Origin: an uncultured Muribaculaceae bacterium | GTDB lineage: Bacteria; Bacteroidota; Bacteroidia; Bacteroidales; Muribaculaceae | Length of the DNA stretch: 28,215 bases | NCBI GenBank assembly: GCA_910587355.1 | Contig: CAJUKF010000039.1 | Coordinates: 1-28,215 of the forward strand | Reading direction: 5' to 3' | In this document: positions 1 to 7,995 of the stretch, piece by piece | How positions within the stretch are numbered: position 1 is the first letter of the stretch | Layout of the letters: the number at the start of each line of letters is the position of its first letter | Made by a program: the position numbers and the translations under genes | The notes under the pieces: generated by a model | The model's database searches: none | Seen by the model: only the letters and a program-made list of their open reading frames with translations | What the model was told of the DNA's origin: nothing

Positions 1-54
1 GCGCTCGAGACCGACCGTATTGTGCGCTTTTTCGACGGACGCATCATCGGATAA
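1..54 (+). CDS. ABC transporter ATP-binding protein, C-terminal end only
   Basis: An open frame enters from the left edge and stops at TAA (52-54). It encodes 17 residues, ALETDRIVRFFDGRIIG. This matches the usual end of MacB/LolD-type ATPases, where a segment of the form 'A..DRI(I/V)...DG(R/K)I' follows the H-loop. The stop lies 4 nt before the ATG of an FtsX-like permease, so it is very likely the ATPase of the same transporter. No catalytic motif is inside the window; the assignment rests on the tail and on the neighbour. Confidence 0.75.
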   Translation, partial: ALETDRIVRFFDGRIIG

Positions 55-58
55 AGCT

Positions 59-1363
59 ATGAAACAGAAAATCAGACAAATCATCTACGACATCCGTCGG
101 CAGCCCGTGATAGGTTCTGTCACAATCATCGCCACTGCTCTGTCTATCTTCCTTTTCATGGTTGTTGCAATCACCTCGCGTGTGAGCGTAGTTCCTTTTG
201 CGCCCGAGAGTTGCCGTGACCGGCTTCTTATAGCAGATAATATTCATTTTGAGCCTATTAAAGAAGGTGGCACGAGAAATGGTTTCGGGCTATGTCATTA
301 CACTGCAAAAAAACTGTATGGTGGTCTTGACGGTGTTGAGAATATGGCTATTATCAGAGATTGGCTGGTTCCACATAATGTGAATGGCTCTACGGAAAAG
401 AGTTTTGAAGCAGAGACGCGCGATGTTGATGCTGCTTTCTTCAGAATTTTCGACCATACGCTTATTTCAGGACGATATTTCACTGATGAGGAAGCCTATG
501 CAAATATGCCTGTGGTTGTAATCAGCGAAAGCACGGCACGCAAGGCGTTCGGCACAACCGAATGTGAAGGAAAGACACTTGTAATTGACCAAAAGGAATA
601 TACCGTTACGGGGGTTGTAAAAGACAGTTCGCTTCTTGCGACACATGCGAGCGGCGATATTTTTATTGCCACGGGCCCTGAAACTGCATCCGGACTCATG
701 TATGAAGGAGATGAGAATATGGCGCCCTATATGCATTACGCGAGTAACCATACAGCTATCCTACTTGTGAAGGAAGACGTTGATTTCGACTATATACGCA
801 AGCAGGTTAAGGCGAGGTATGCCGAATTCAATACGGAGCTCAAATCAATAGGCTATGAGGTGGTATATCACGATTCACCCTATGACCAGAAGACTGTAAC
901 TTCCGGTGAAATCGATGATTATTCAAGTCCTGATTTTTCCCGACAGGAGCATGAGCGCTATCTGCTCTATGCAATCCTGCTTATATTGCCGGCAATCAAT
1001 CTCAGCACTCTTCTGCACAGCCGTATGCGCAGGCGTGTAAACGAAATCGGCATACGCCGTGCTTTCGGCTGCACACGCTCGAGAGTAATCGTCGATATTA
1101 TCTCGGAAAATTTTCTTCTGACCCTTGTCGGCGGCATCATCGGCGTAGGTATCGGCATCACCTTTGCGCTTACCTACAGCGGGCTGTACGAAAGTAGGGA
1201 TACCGTCGGTCTTCAGATAAGTCCGGCACTAAGTGCCGTAATAAATATCGGCACGATTCTGATAGCTGTTGCCGTCTGCTTTATACTTAATCTTATCAGT
1301 GCTTTCGTGCCGGCATGGCAGGCCTCGCGTCTCAATCCGGTCGAAGCCATTAATGCGAAATGA
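59..1363 (+). CDS. MacB/FtsX-type ABC transporter permease (first of two)
   Basis: This 434-residue protein starts at ATG 59, just after the ATPase stop; an in-frame ATG at 20 would overlap the ATPase and is less likely. It has one N-terminal membrane segment (about residues 16-40), a large extracytoplasmic domain of the MacB periplasmic core type (about 45-295), and three C-terminal membrane segments (about 300-320, 355-378, 397-421). The FtsX signature lies between them (NEIGIRRAFGCTRSRV). It ends with 'PAWQASRLNPVEAI', the standard end of this family. MacB-type permeases do not carry substrate through the membrane; they couple ATP hydrolysis to substrate movement by an adaptor and TolC. 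The stop overlaps the next gene by 4 nt (ATGA). Substrate unknown. Confidence 0.88.
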   Translation: MKQKIRQIIYDIRRQPVIGSVTIIATALSIFLFMVVAITSRVSVVPFAPESCRDRLLIADNIHFEPIKEGGTRNGFGLCHYTAKKLYGGLDGVENMAIIRDWLVPHNVNGSTEKSFEAETRDVDAAFFRIFDHTLISGRYFTDEEAYANMPVVVISESTARKAFGTTECEGKTLVIDQKEYTVTGVVKDSSLLATHASGDIFIATGPETASGLMYEGDENMAPYMHYASNHTAILLVKEDVDFDYIRKQVKARYAEFNTELKSIGYEVVYHDSPYDQKTVTSGEIDDYSSPDFSRQEHERYLLYAILLILPAINLSTLLHSRMRRRVNEIGIRRAFGCTRSRVIVDIISENFLLTLVGGIIGVGIGITFALTYSGLYESRDTVGLQISPALSAVINIGTILIAVAVCFILNLISAFVPAWQASRLNPVEAINAK

Positions 1364-2610
1364 TTATGAAACGGAAACTTATAATACAGATGCTCAATGA
1401 GTGGCGGCCTAATGTGTGGCTCGTCGTGGAGCTGGTGATTGTGATATGTGTGCTGCATTTCCTGTTCAATTCATTGTACGGTATCTATCTTTCACACTCA
1501 AGTAATAAAGGTTTTGATTTCGAGGATGTATATTATGCAAATGTATACACGCTCAAATATAATAAAGGTGACTCATACTTTAAGAAAAAGCGTTTATTTA
1601 ACGACGGTTGTGATTTGCTTATCGCTAAGCTTAAATCTAATCCTTATGTAGAAGATGTTATCGGCAGTTATGCACAAAAGATGCCCTATGGTTTCTCAAG
1701 TATGGTTTCATCTATTTCACTGTCTTCTGAAGGAAATACTCCTGTAAGTAAATATAATGCTGACATCGTTTCTATAACACCAGATATGGTACGTTTTCTC
1801 CGTATGACCGGGGCTAACGGTGAGACAACCGAAGAACTGGCCGAAATCATTGAAAGAGGAGATGTGATTATAGCAGACCGTGATGTGTACAAGGACCCTG
1901 ATGAGCCCCGTGCTAAAGATTTTTTAGGGAAAGAAGTATATCTCGGCAATGATTCCTTGAGTACTATACGGGTGGGTGCGATTGCCTATAGTATGAGAAG
2001 GGGTGGTGACTACGAACCTACAGACGAAAGGATATGCTATAAGAATATTGACTCTTTCATGGATTGGATTAATAACATATTTATTCGCGTGAAGCCGGGT
2101 ATGGGGCATAAGTTTGTAGAATCGCTTACCATGAAAGATATGCGCGCCGGCAATAGTTATCTTAAGTTTATTACTTCTTTCAAGGATGAACAGTATTATA
2201 ATAACTTTAAGGCAAATCAGAGAATACGCAACAACATCATATTCTCGGTGTTCGTGCTTATGGTGATATTCCTCGGCTTCCTCGGCTCCTTCTGGTTCCG
2301 CACACAGCAGCGCGTGTCCGAAATCGCCATACGCAAGGTGAGCGGTGCCACCAATCGCTCAATCTATTCCCGCTTCTTCGGCGAGGGCCTTATTCTGCTC
2401 AGCATCAGTGTGGTGATTGCTCTGCCGCTGATTTACTGGCTCTCGCACACCGAGATGCTCAGCGAATGGGTGTCGGGCAATCTGTCGGCGGCTCTGGTAA
2501 GCATGGCATGGACTGTAGGGATTCTCGCCCTGCTGATTGTTGCAGGAATTTATGTGCCGGCGCGCAAGGCCACGCAGATTGAGCCGGCAAATGCAATTAA
2601 AGAGTTGTGA
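1360..2610 (+). CDS. MacB/FtsX-type ABC transporter permease (second of two)
   Basis: This 416-residue paralogue of the preceding permease has the same plan: one N-terminal membrane segment (about 20-42), a periplasmic domain (about 45-285) and three C-terminal membrane segments. The FtsX core motif is 'SEIAIRKVSGATNRSIYSRF' and the end is 'PARKATQIEPANAIKEL'. Two adjacent half-size permeases suggest a heterodimer. It is translationally coupled on both sides: its ATG overlaps the previous stop, and its TGA overlaps the GTG of the TolC-like gene. The middle of the gene (about 1500-2200) is more AT-rich than its ends, as in its neighbour, which fits a fast-evolving extracellular domain. Substrate unknown. 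Confidence 0.87.
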   Translation: MIMKRKLIIQMLNEWRPNVWLVVELVIVICVLHFLFNSLYGIYLSHSSNKGFDFEDVYYANVYTLKYNKGDSYFKKKRLFNDGCDLLIAKLKSNPYVEDVIGSYAQKMPYGFSSMVSSISLSSEGNTPVSKYNADIVSITPDMVRFLRMTGANGETTEELAEIIERGDVIIADRDVYKDPDEPRAKDFLGKEVYLGNDSLSTIRVGAIAYSMRRGGDYEPTDERICYKNIDSFMDWINNIFIRVKPGMGHKFVESLTMKDMRAGNSYLKFITSFKDEQYYNNFKANQRIRNNIIFSVFVLMVIFLGFLGSFWFRTQQRVSEIAIRKVSGATNRSIYSRFFGEGLILLSISVVIALPLIYWLSHTEMLSEWVSGNLSAALVSMAWTVGILALLIVAGIYVPARKATQIEPANAIKEL

Positions 2611-4091
2611 TTAATATGCGCACGATTTTTATCCATATGATTATGCTCACGCTGCTGTTGCCGGCAGCGGCTACGGCGCGTGAGCTTTCGCTTACGCTCG
2701 ACGATGCCATTGCCATGGCGAGAGTGCAGAGCGTCGATGCGGCAGTGGCTCTCGACGAGCTGAAGACCGCCTACTGGCAGTGGCGCAGCTACAGGGCCGA
2801 CCGCCTGCCCGAATTCTCCCTCTCGGGCACGGTGCCGTCGTACTCCGACCGCTATACGTCGTATATGAACGAAGACGGCGAGTACAGCTTCGTGCGCACC
2901 CACAGCCTCGATGCTCAGGCGAAGCTGTCGGTAAATCAGAACATAACCCTTACAGGCGGCAGAATCAGCCTCGGCACGTCGCTCGACTATCTGCGGCAGT
3001 TTGATGCCGGCGGCTCGAACCGCTTCATGAGCATTCCGGTGGCTGTCACGCTTCAGCAGCCGATTTTTTCGGTCAATACTTTCAAATGGGACAGCCGCAT
3101 CGAGCCGCTACGCTTCCAGGAGGCCAAGGCCGGATTTCTGAGTGCCACAGAGCGCGTGGCCCTGTCGACGGTGCACTACTTCTTCACCCTCGTTATGAGC
3201 CGCGAGAATGTGTCGATTGCCGAGCAGAATCTCAGCAACGCCAACAAACTCTATGCCGTGGCTGTGGAGAAGCGCAAAATGGGTCAAATCAGTGAGAACG
3301 ACCTCAGGCAAATGGAGCTCAACGTGCTCGCTGCCACTTCGGACCTCACGGACTGCCGCAGCCAGCTCAAGAGCGACATGTTCGCGCTGCGTTCGTTTCT
3401 CGATTTGGGCGAAGATGTGGAGATTGTGCCGGTCATTCCTTATGATGTCCCCAAGGCTACGGTGACATACGCCGACGCGCTCAACCGTGCGCTCGCCAAC
3501 AACAAATTCGCCAAAAACATCCGTCGTCGTCAGCTTGAGGCCGAGTACGAGGTGGCACGGGCCAAAGGCAATATGCGCGAAATCAATCTCTATGCCCAGG
3601 TGGGTTTCAACGGCACTGACCGCCGCCTCTCTGATGCCTACCGTCATCTGCGTGGCAATCAGCTTGTTGAGGTCGGTTTTTCGATTCCCTTAGTCGACTG
3701 GGGCAAACGTCGCGGCAGGGTGAAGGTGGCCGAAAGCAACCGCCGTGTCACCGAGAGCCGTCTGCGTCAGGAATCACTCGATTTCAACCAGCAGCTGTAT
3801 GTGCTTGTGGAGCGCTTCGGCAATCAGCAGCAGCAGCTCTCAATCGCAGCCCGTGCCGACGAAATAGCCGTGCAGCGCTACAATACCAATTTCGAGACAT
3901 TTCTCATCGGCAAGATTTCAACTCTCGACCTCAACGACTCTCAGAGTACCAAAGACGAGAGCAAGCGCCGCTATATCAATGAGCTGTATCAGTTCTGGAA
4001 CTACTGGTATCAGCTCCGCTCGCTCACACTCTACGACTACGAGCACCACGGCGACATAAATGCCGACATAGATAAATTGTGCCGTATGTGA
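2607..4091 (+). CDS. TolC-family outer membrane efflux protein
   Basis: This protein of about 490 residues begins at GTG 2607, overlapping the permease stop, or at ATG 2616. It has a signal peptide (about residues 4-24, hydrophobic stretch HMIMLTLLLPAAATA) and two outer-membrane efflux repeats. The first starts at 'LTLDDAIAMA'; the second starts near 'TYADALNRALANN'. Long alpha-helical hairpins are rich in Q, N, R and E. The length fits TolC/OprM-like proteins (about 420-500). It would form the outer membrane duct of the tripartite system with the two permeases; the periplasmic adaptor is not in the window and is probably encoded upstream. Long antisense frames in this gene are codon-composition shadows. 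Confidence 0.9.
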   Translation: MINMRTIFIHMIMLTLLLPAAATARELSLTLDDAIAMARVQSVDAAVALDELKTAYWQWRSYRADRLPEFSLSGTVPSYSDRYTSYMNEDGEYSFVRTHSLDAQAKLSVNQNITLTGGRISLGTSLDYLRQFDAGGSNRFMSIPVAVTLQQPIFSVNTFKWDSRIEPLRFQEAKAGFLSATERVALSTVHYFFTLVMSRENVSIAEQNLSNANKLYAVAVEKRKMGQISENDLRQMELNVLAATSDLTDCRSQLKSDMFALRSFLDLGEDVEIVPVIPYDVPKATVTYADALNRALANNKFAKNIRRRQLEAEYEVARAKGNMREINLYAQVGFNGTDRRLSDAYRHLRGNQLVEVGFSIPLVDWGKRRGRVKVAESNRRVTESRLRQESLDFNQQLYVLVERFGNQQQQLSIAARADEIAVQRYNTNFETFLIGKISTLDLNDSQSTKDESKRRYINELYQFWNYWYQLRSLTLYDYEHHGDINADIDKLCRM

Positions 4092-4125
4092 GGCTGCGGA
4101 ACCAAAAAAGTTTTAATTTTGTGAT

Positions 4126-4659
4126 ATGATACTGATTGTAGACGATGATAATGCCGTGAGGATGTCGATGTCGCTTGCCCTGAAGCGTGCCGGATACGAA
4201 CCCGTGGCTGTGAGCAACGAGGCCGACGCCCTTGTGGCCGTTCGCGACGAACGTGTGCGGCTTGCAATTCTTGACATGAATCTGACGCTCTCCACCACGG
4301 GCCAGGATGGTATTGCTACTCTGCGTAAGTTCCGTATTCTGCGCCCCGACGTGCCTGTAATTATGGTTACGGCATGGGGAACTATTCCGCTCGCCGTAGA
4401 GACAATGAGTCTCGGTGCCGTCGATTTCATCACAAAGCCCTGGAGCAATGCCGATTTGCTTGCAAAAATCAGAAAACTGATTGCCAAGAGCGACCTTGAG
4501 AGAGAGGCCGCCGGGCGCGCGGAAACACTCGACGATATTGAACGGAATGCAATCACCGAAGCCATGCGCCGCTGCAACGGCAATATGTCGGAGGCAGCAA
4601 AGCAACTCGGCATCACCCGCCAGGCGCTCTACCGCCGGATAGAAAAATTCAAGTTATGA
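4126..4659 (+). CDS. Response regulator: receiver + Fis-type HTH, no AAA+ domain
   Basis: This 177-residue regulator has a receiver domain at about 1-120, with acidic pocket D6/D7, phospho-acceptor D50, T82 and K104-P105. A linker of only about 12 residues follows, then a Fis-type helix-turn-helix at about 134-177 (LDDIERNAITEAMRR, then the HTH core AAKQLGITRQALYRRIEKF). Receiver and HTH are both NtrC-like, but the sigma54-activating AAA+ domain normally between them is absent. The architecture therefore resembles ActR/RegA/PrrA regulators. The gene follows the TolC gene by 34 nt and overlaps the sensor kinase (ATGA), so it probably regulates this ABC operon. Without AAA+ it should not act as a classical sigma54 enhancer-binding activator. 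Confidence 0.9.
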   Translation: MILIVDDDNAVRMSMSLALKRAGYEPVAVSNEADALVAVRDERVRLAILDMNLTLSTTGQDGIATLRKFRILRPDVPVIMVTAWGTIPLAVETMSLGAVDFITKPWSNADLLAKIRKLIAKSDLEREAAGRAETLDDIERNAITEAMRRCNGNMSEAAKQLGITRQALYRRIEKFKL

Positions 4660-5909
4660 GATACAAGCTCTATTTTCTTGTCCTTGTGCTGCTTATCGCA
4701 GCTACAGCCTTCACCGCTGCAGCCGGTATCACATGGAAGTGGACGGTCGGACTGAGCGCGGCCGCTCTGGTTGTGGCAGTGCTGTTTATATATTCGGTGC
4801 TGACGCCGCTCCGTGCCGTGGAAAACGGAATGTATCTTCTCCGCGAGCAGGATTTCAGCAGCCGTCTGCGTCCGACCGGTCAGGCTGATGCCGACAAGGT
4901 GGTGGAGCTGTACAACAGGCTCATTGATTCCATGAAAGCCGAGCGCTTGAAAAATCTGGAGCAGAACCGTTTTCTGCAGCTTGTTGTCGATGCCTCGCCT
5001 CTCGGTATCGCCATATGCGATTTCGGAGGCGATATTGTGCAGACCAACAGCGCATGGGACGGAATGCAGTCGCCGCAACTCGACAAGGCCATTGCGGACG
5101 TAAACGACGGCGACACCGCGACAGTCCGCCTCGCCGACGCGCTGATTGTGCGCATATCGAAGCTGTGGTTTATGGATGCCGGCTTCCGTCGCCGTTTTAT
5201 CATCGTGGAACGCCTCACCGAGGAAATTGCTGCAGCCGAGAAGCAGATGTTCAACAAAATAGTGCGTACTATCGGGCATGAGGTCAACAACTCGCTCGGA
5301 AGTGTAATTTCCGTTCTCGAGACACTTCAGGAGATTCATGCCGACGATGCTCTTGAATTCAGCACCATAGAAAGCAGCCGCAACAGCTGTATAAACCTGG
5401 TGAGCTTCGTGCGCGGTTATGCCGATATAGTCAAGTTGCCGCCTGCATCGCCGGAGACTGTCAATGTTGGTGCGTGGATTTCAGGTCTTCTGCCGTCGCT
5501 CCGTGGCATGGCACCTGAGAATATCTCCATTAACTATCATGCCGAGGGAGAGCCTGGCACAGTTGGCATTGACCCGATGCTCATGGAGCGCGTGATAGTC
5601 AACATTGTCAAAAACTCTATCGAGAGCATCGGCGACCGACGCAACGGTGAAATCAGCATAAGCATAGCCTCATCCGACGGCGAACAGGAGCCATCGTGTC
5701 TCATCATCACTGACAACGGGAAAGGCCTCTCGGAGACTGCCGCAGCAAAGCTTTTCACGCCGTTTTTCTCCACCAAGCGTCCCGACCGCGGCCTCGGCCT
5801 GATGCTCATAGCCGATATTCTGCGCGCTCACCGTTTCCCCTTCTCTCTCGCCACATCGCCCGACACCGGCCTCACCTCATTCACAATCAGGCTTGAGCAG
5901 GGGACGTGA
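4656..5909 (+). CDS. Sensor histidine kinase of the ABC-efflux operon
   Basis: This 417-residue kinase has two N-terminal membrane segments (about 4-24 and 31-49) with almost no loop between them, then a HAMP-like stretch (about 50-100) and a short PAS-like region (about 105-190). The dimerisation and phosphotransfer motif is 'IGHEVNNSLG' with H208. The ATPase domain has an N-box around N320 (NIVKNSIESIG), a G1 box 'DNGKG' (353-357) and a G2 box 'GLGL' (379-382). The H-E-V-N-N form of the H-box is the NtrB/NtrY-like type that commonly pairs with NtrC-class regulators. With no sizeable periplasmic domain it probably senses a membrane or cytoplasmic signal. It overlaps the regulator by 4 nt. 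Confidence 0.9.
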   Translation: MRYKLYFLVLVLLIAATAFTAAAGITWKWTVGLSAAALVVAVLFIYSVLTPLRAVENGMYLLREQDFSSRLRPTGQADADKVVELYNRLIDSMKAERLKNLEQNRFLQLVVDASPLGIAICDFGGDIVQTNSAWDGMQSPQLDKAIADVNDGDTATVRLADALIVRISKLWFMDAGFRRRFIIVERLTEEIAAAEKQMFNKIVRTIGHEVNNSLGSVISVLETLQEIHADDALEFSTIESSRNSCINLVSFVRGYADIVKLPPASPETVNVGAWISGLLPSLRGMAPENISINYHAEGEPGTVGIDPMLMERVIVNIVKNSIESIGDRRNGEISISIASSDGEQEPSCLIITDNGKGLSETAAAKLFTPFFSTKRPDRGLGLMLIADILRAHRFPFSLATSPDTGLTSFTIRLEQGT

Positions 5910-5949
5910 TGTGAAATTATTAGTCCAACACCTTTTTAATACCGTTTTT

Positions 5950-7407
5950 ATGAAAACATTTTTATCGTTAATACTGGCAGTTGTAGCTTGCTGCCCTCTC
6001 TGTATGGCATATGAACACCGTGATAACACCGCCACTACAGAAGACATATGTAAAAAAGACACTGTGATTGTGTTCGACGGAGAGTCGGTGCCATGTAAAA
6101 CGTATATCAAAGACGGCAAACGCTTCTTTGAAATAAAAGATGAAGTCAAGGACAAGTTCTTTAAAATCGGGAAATTAAAACTATGGGAATATAAGGAATA
6201 CAATACGACTACATTCTCTATAAATCTCGACCGTCGTACTCCCGAAAACGTTCATATAACTTTCGATGAAGAACCCGATGCTGAAACGGAGCCCATGGGA
6301 CTATATGGGAAACCGATGCCGGACGCAGGAGCGGTTTCGGAAATAATGTTTGAAGAATGCGCTCCCGGCTTGAGGATTTCGGATTCGTTCAAAAATGTGC
6401 GTGCCTTTCAGCTCGATTCTGACGCAGGCAAGGTCGATGGCATCAGGCGCATAATCGAGGCCGGAAACAGCAATATTCTTCTCGTGCTGACGGAAAATAA
6501 AATTTTTGCTTTCGATAAATACACCGGCAGATTCTCGCATATGATAGGCGAGAAAGGAGCCGCTTCAGGCAATTATTCCCACCTTTCAGATATGTATTAT
6601 GATGCAAAAGAGCACACAGTCAATGTGATTGATGACATTGAAATGACACGGTATCGCTATACACTTGCCGGTGAATTTATCGGTAAAGAAGAGTTTGACT
6701 TTCCGTGGGTAACGAGTGTGACACACAGCGGAAACGGCTATATGATGATAAGCCATATGATGACGGGAGGAAATTTGGTTCCTCCGAGCGAATATGCTTT
6801 TACTGTAGTCGCACCCGACGGAAAGTCTTTTCCTCTTGATTCGTTTGCTCCTGTCAAACTGAAAGGTAATTATGGTACTGATTTCGCCGCTCATCCGGCA
6901 ACGGTTACCGGTAATCGCTTTACTTTCTTCAAGTTTCTCAACGACACCATTTATAATATGGAGAACGGCAAAGTATGGCCGTCGTACAAACTGTCATTGA
7001 AGAAAAAAATGGCTCCGAAAGAGGTCGTGGCCGAGACTGGCGATATTATCACCATGTGGGACGGCAAATATTTTCCCGGGTTCAATGATATTTATGAAAC
7101 CTCAGGATTTATAGTTCTCGTGCCGTGGCCTTCTCTCAGTGACGCTTACTACTGGATAGACAAGACCAATGGGTGCGGTATCAGATATTCATCGAATAAT
7201 ATGAAGTCGGTGCTGAGCGGAGAGCGGATTTTCAATATAAAAGGGTCGGACAGCCGCTCTCTTATCTGTGCCTTCTCCAGTCAGGATATTGATAGTGCGC
7301 GGAGGTGCCTGACGAAGAAGGCTGCCTGCTTCAGCGATGAAGTCAAGGCAGTGTTTAAGAATGCAGATGATGTCGGTAATCCTGTTGTCGTCATATACAG
7401 CCACTAA
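5950..7407 (+). CDS. Exported 6-bladed beta-propeller family protein
   Basis: The ATG at 5950 gives 485 residues with a clean signal peptide (MKTFLSLILAVVACCPLCMA). The upstream TTG at 5893 would overlap the kinase gene and put a polar extension before the signal peptide. After a lineage-specific N-terminal region (about 20-145), the pattern 'F.LD...G.V..I..I......ILLVLTENKIFAFDKYTGRFSHMIGEKGAASGNY' followed by a 'D...D....V.VID' blade is typical of the Bacteroidota 6-bladed beta-propeller family (DUF4934/DUF5128-like; family number from memory). These proteins are usually lipoproteins or periplasmic and their roles are largely unknown. The signal peptide has cysteines (VACC, PLC), so lipidation is possible but the lipobox is not canonical. 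It lies 40 nt after the kinase on the same strand. Confidence 0.75.
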   Translation: MKTFLSLILAVVACCPLCMAYEHRDNTATTEDICKKDTVIVFDGESVPCKTYIKDGKRFFEIKDEVKDKFFKIGKLKLWEYKEYNTTTFSINLDRRTPENVHITFDEEPDAETEPMGLYGKPMPDAGAVSEIMFEECAPGLRISDSFKNVRAFQLDSDAGKVDGIRRIIEAGNSNILLVLTENKIFAFDKYTGRFSHMIGEKGAASGNYSHLSDMYYDAKEHTVNVIDDIEMTRYRYTLAGEFIGKEEFDFPWVTSVTHSGNGYMMISHMMTGGNLVPPSEYAFTVVAPDGKSFPLDSFAPVKLKGNYGTDFAAHPATVTGNRFTFFKFLNDTIYNMENGKVWPSYKLSLKKKMAPKEVVAETGDIITMWDGKYFPGFNDIYETSGFIVLVPWPSLSDAYYWIDKTNGCGIRYSSNNMKSVLSGERIFNIKGSDSRSLICAFSSQDIDSARRCLTKKAACFSDEVKAVFKNADDVGNPVVVIYSH

Positions 7408-7409
7408 TA

Positions 7410-7440
7410 GTTTTCAATGATATTTTTATCACCGATAATC
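7410..7440 (+). repeat. Imperfect direct repeat flanking the HigA-like gene, left copy
   Basis: The sequence runs GTTTTCAATgATATTTTTATC and continues ACCGATAATC. The right copy at 7815-7843 reads GTTTTCAATAACTTTT and then ATCGCTGATAATC. Both outer blocks (GTTTTCAAT and GATAATC) are identical and the middle differs by a few bases and a 2-nt gap. The two copies bracket the antitoxin-like gene at 7447-7806 exactly. This could be the footprint of a small insertion or duplication, or a pair of regulator-binding sites. Confidence 0.5.
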
Positions 7441-7446
7441 CCTGAA

Positions 7447-7806
7447 TCAGAGTCCGAGCATTGCAGCCGGTGCAATGCCGAGAATCATACAGATTGCGCG
7501 TGCAACACGTAGTGTCGGTTCTGCGCGCCCGGAGATATAATCGCTCACTCTCGACGGGCTTACTCCGATTTTTTCGGCAAGCTGTTTTTGTGTCATGCCA
7601 TTTTCTTCAAGAGACAGTCTGATTAATTCTTCAATCGTTGGCTTTGCAATAGGATAGTGGATTTTTTCGTATGCTTCAACAACATCGGAAACAATGGTAA
7701 GTTCAACGGCATTTTTGTCGTTTAAAGGTGTCTCATCAGTTACTAACGGCAACAGTTTCTCAATGCGTCGAAGTGAATATTCGTATTGTTCTTTTGAAAT
7801 TTCCAT
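7447..7806 (-). CDS. HigA-like XRE-family antitoxin or transcriptional repressor, apparently orphan
   Basis: This 119-residue protein has a helical N-terminal region (1-65) and a C-terminal XRE helix-turn-helix (about 68-112, core MTQKQLAEKIGVSPSRVSDYISGRAEPTLRVARAI shown by residues around Q73, S84, S87 and D88). This order fits the HigA-type antitoxins of COG5499 (family from memory). Such antitoxins normally follow a HigB/RelE toxin gene. The 190 nt upstream on this strand contain no frame long enough for a toxin; the three frames there have stops and no HigB-like sequence. It may be a free-standing repressor, perhaps of itself or of the divergent Abi locus. The gene is AT-rich compared with the kinase genes on either side and is bracketed by imperfect direct repeats. 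Confidence 0.78.
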   Translation of the reverse strand: MEISKEQYEYSLRRIEKLLPLVTDETPLNDKNAVELTIVSDVVEAYEKIHYPIAKPTIEELIRLSLEENGMTQKQLAEKIGVSPSRVSDYISGRAEPTLRVARAICMILGIAPAAMLGL

Positions 7807-7814
7807 GTGAAATT

Positions 7815-7843
7815 GTTTTCAATAACTTTTATCGCTGATAATC
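7815..7843 (+). repeat. Imperfect direct repeat flanking the HigA-like gene, right copy
   Basis: This is the partner of 7410-7440. It lies 9-37 nt upstream of the HigA-like start codon, where a self-repressing HTH protein could bind. That gives an alternative to the insertion-footprint reading. Confidence 0.5.
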
Positions 7844-7907
7844 AACTATAATTAGAATAGTATTGCTCTGTGGATAGGTGCAAGAAAAGCTACTTGGATT
7901 ATGAGTT

Positions 7908-7960
7908 AAAAAACTAAACCCCGAGGTTTGTCCGAAGACAGGGACACTCGGGGGATTCCG
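7908..7960 (-). ncRNA. Predicted small hairpin RNA, candidate antitoxin RNA of the Abi protein
   Basis: Read on the minus strand, a predicted start at about 7960-7957 is followed by an outer stem CCCCGAG (7953-7947) with CTCGGGG (7925-7919). Inside is a short stem TGTC/GACA closed by a cUUCGg tetraloop (7940-7929). An alternative inner pairing, TGTCC with GGACA, is also possible. Directly after the outer stem comes TTTAGTTTTTT (7918-7908), a U-tract on this strand only. The result is a ~50-nt RNA that is at once promoter-proximal and terminator-like. It lies head-to-head with the Abi gene. Small RNAs are reported next to abiF genes, where they act as RNA antitoxins. Whether this is the same family needs a covariance search. 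It could instead be an attenuator for the HigA-like gene 100 nt further on. Confidence 0.6.
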
Positions 7961-7994
7961 TTGCAAAGTTAGAAATAATTTAGTAATTTCGCAA
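7961..7994. promoter_or_regulatory. Face-to-face overlapping promoters for the small RNA (-) and the Abi gene (+)
   Basis: On the minus strand TTG (7994-7992), exactly 20 nt, then TAACTTTG (7971-7964) is a perfect Bacteroidota -33/-7 pair reading toward the small RNA. On the plus strand TTG (7961-7963), exactly 20 nt, then TAATTTCG (7984-7991) is the same arrangement with one mismatch, reading toward the Abi gene. The -33 element of each is embedded beside the -7 element of the other. RNA polymerase could therefore occupy only one direction at a time, with the stronger consensus on the RNA side. Confidence 0.65.
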
Positions 7995-7995
7995 A

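Noticed and set aside
3108..3647. Long minus-strand frame (179 aa) inside the TolC-like gene
   Set aside because: Histidine- and valine-rich composition of an antisense shadow; the plus-strand gene has signal peptide and efflux repeats.
7807..7918. Possible HigB toxin upstream of the HigA-like gene
   Set aside because: All three minus-strand frames are short and interrupted, and none shows HigB/RelE-like sequence.
7919..7953. Hairpin as a plus-strand terminator
   Set aside because: The plus strand has no U-tract after the stem and no gene ends just before it; the U-tract and a consensus promoter both lie on the minus strand.
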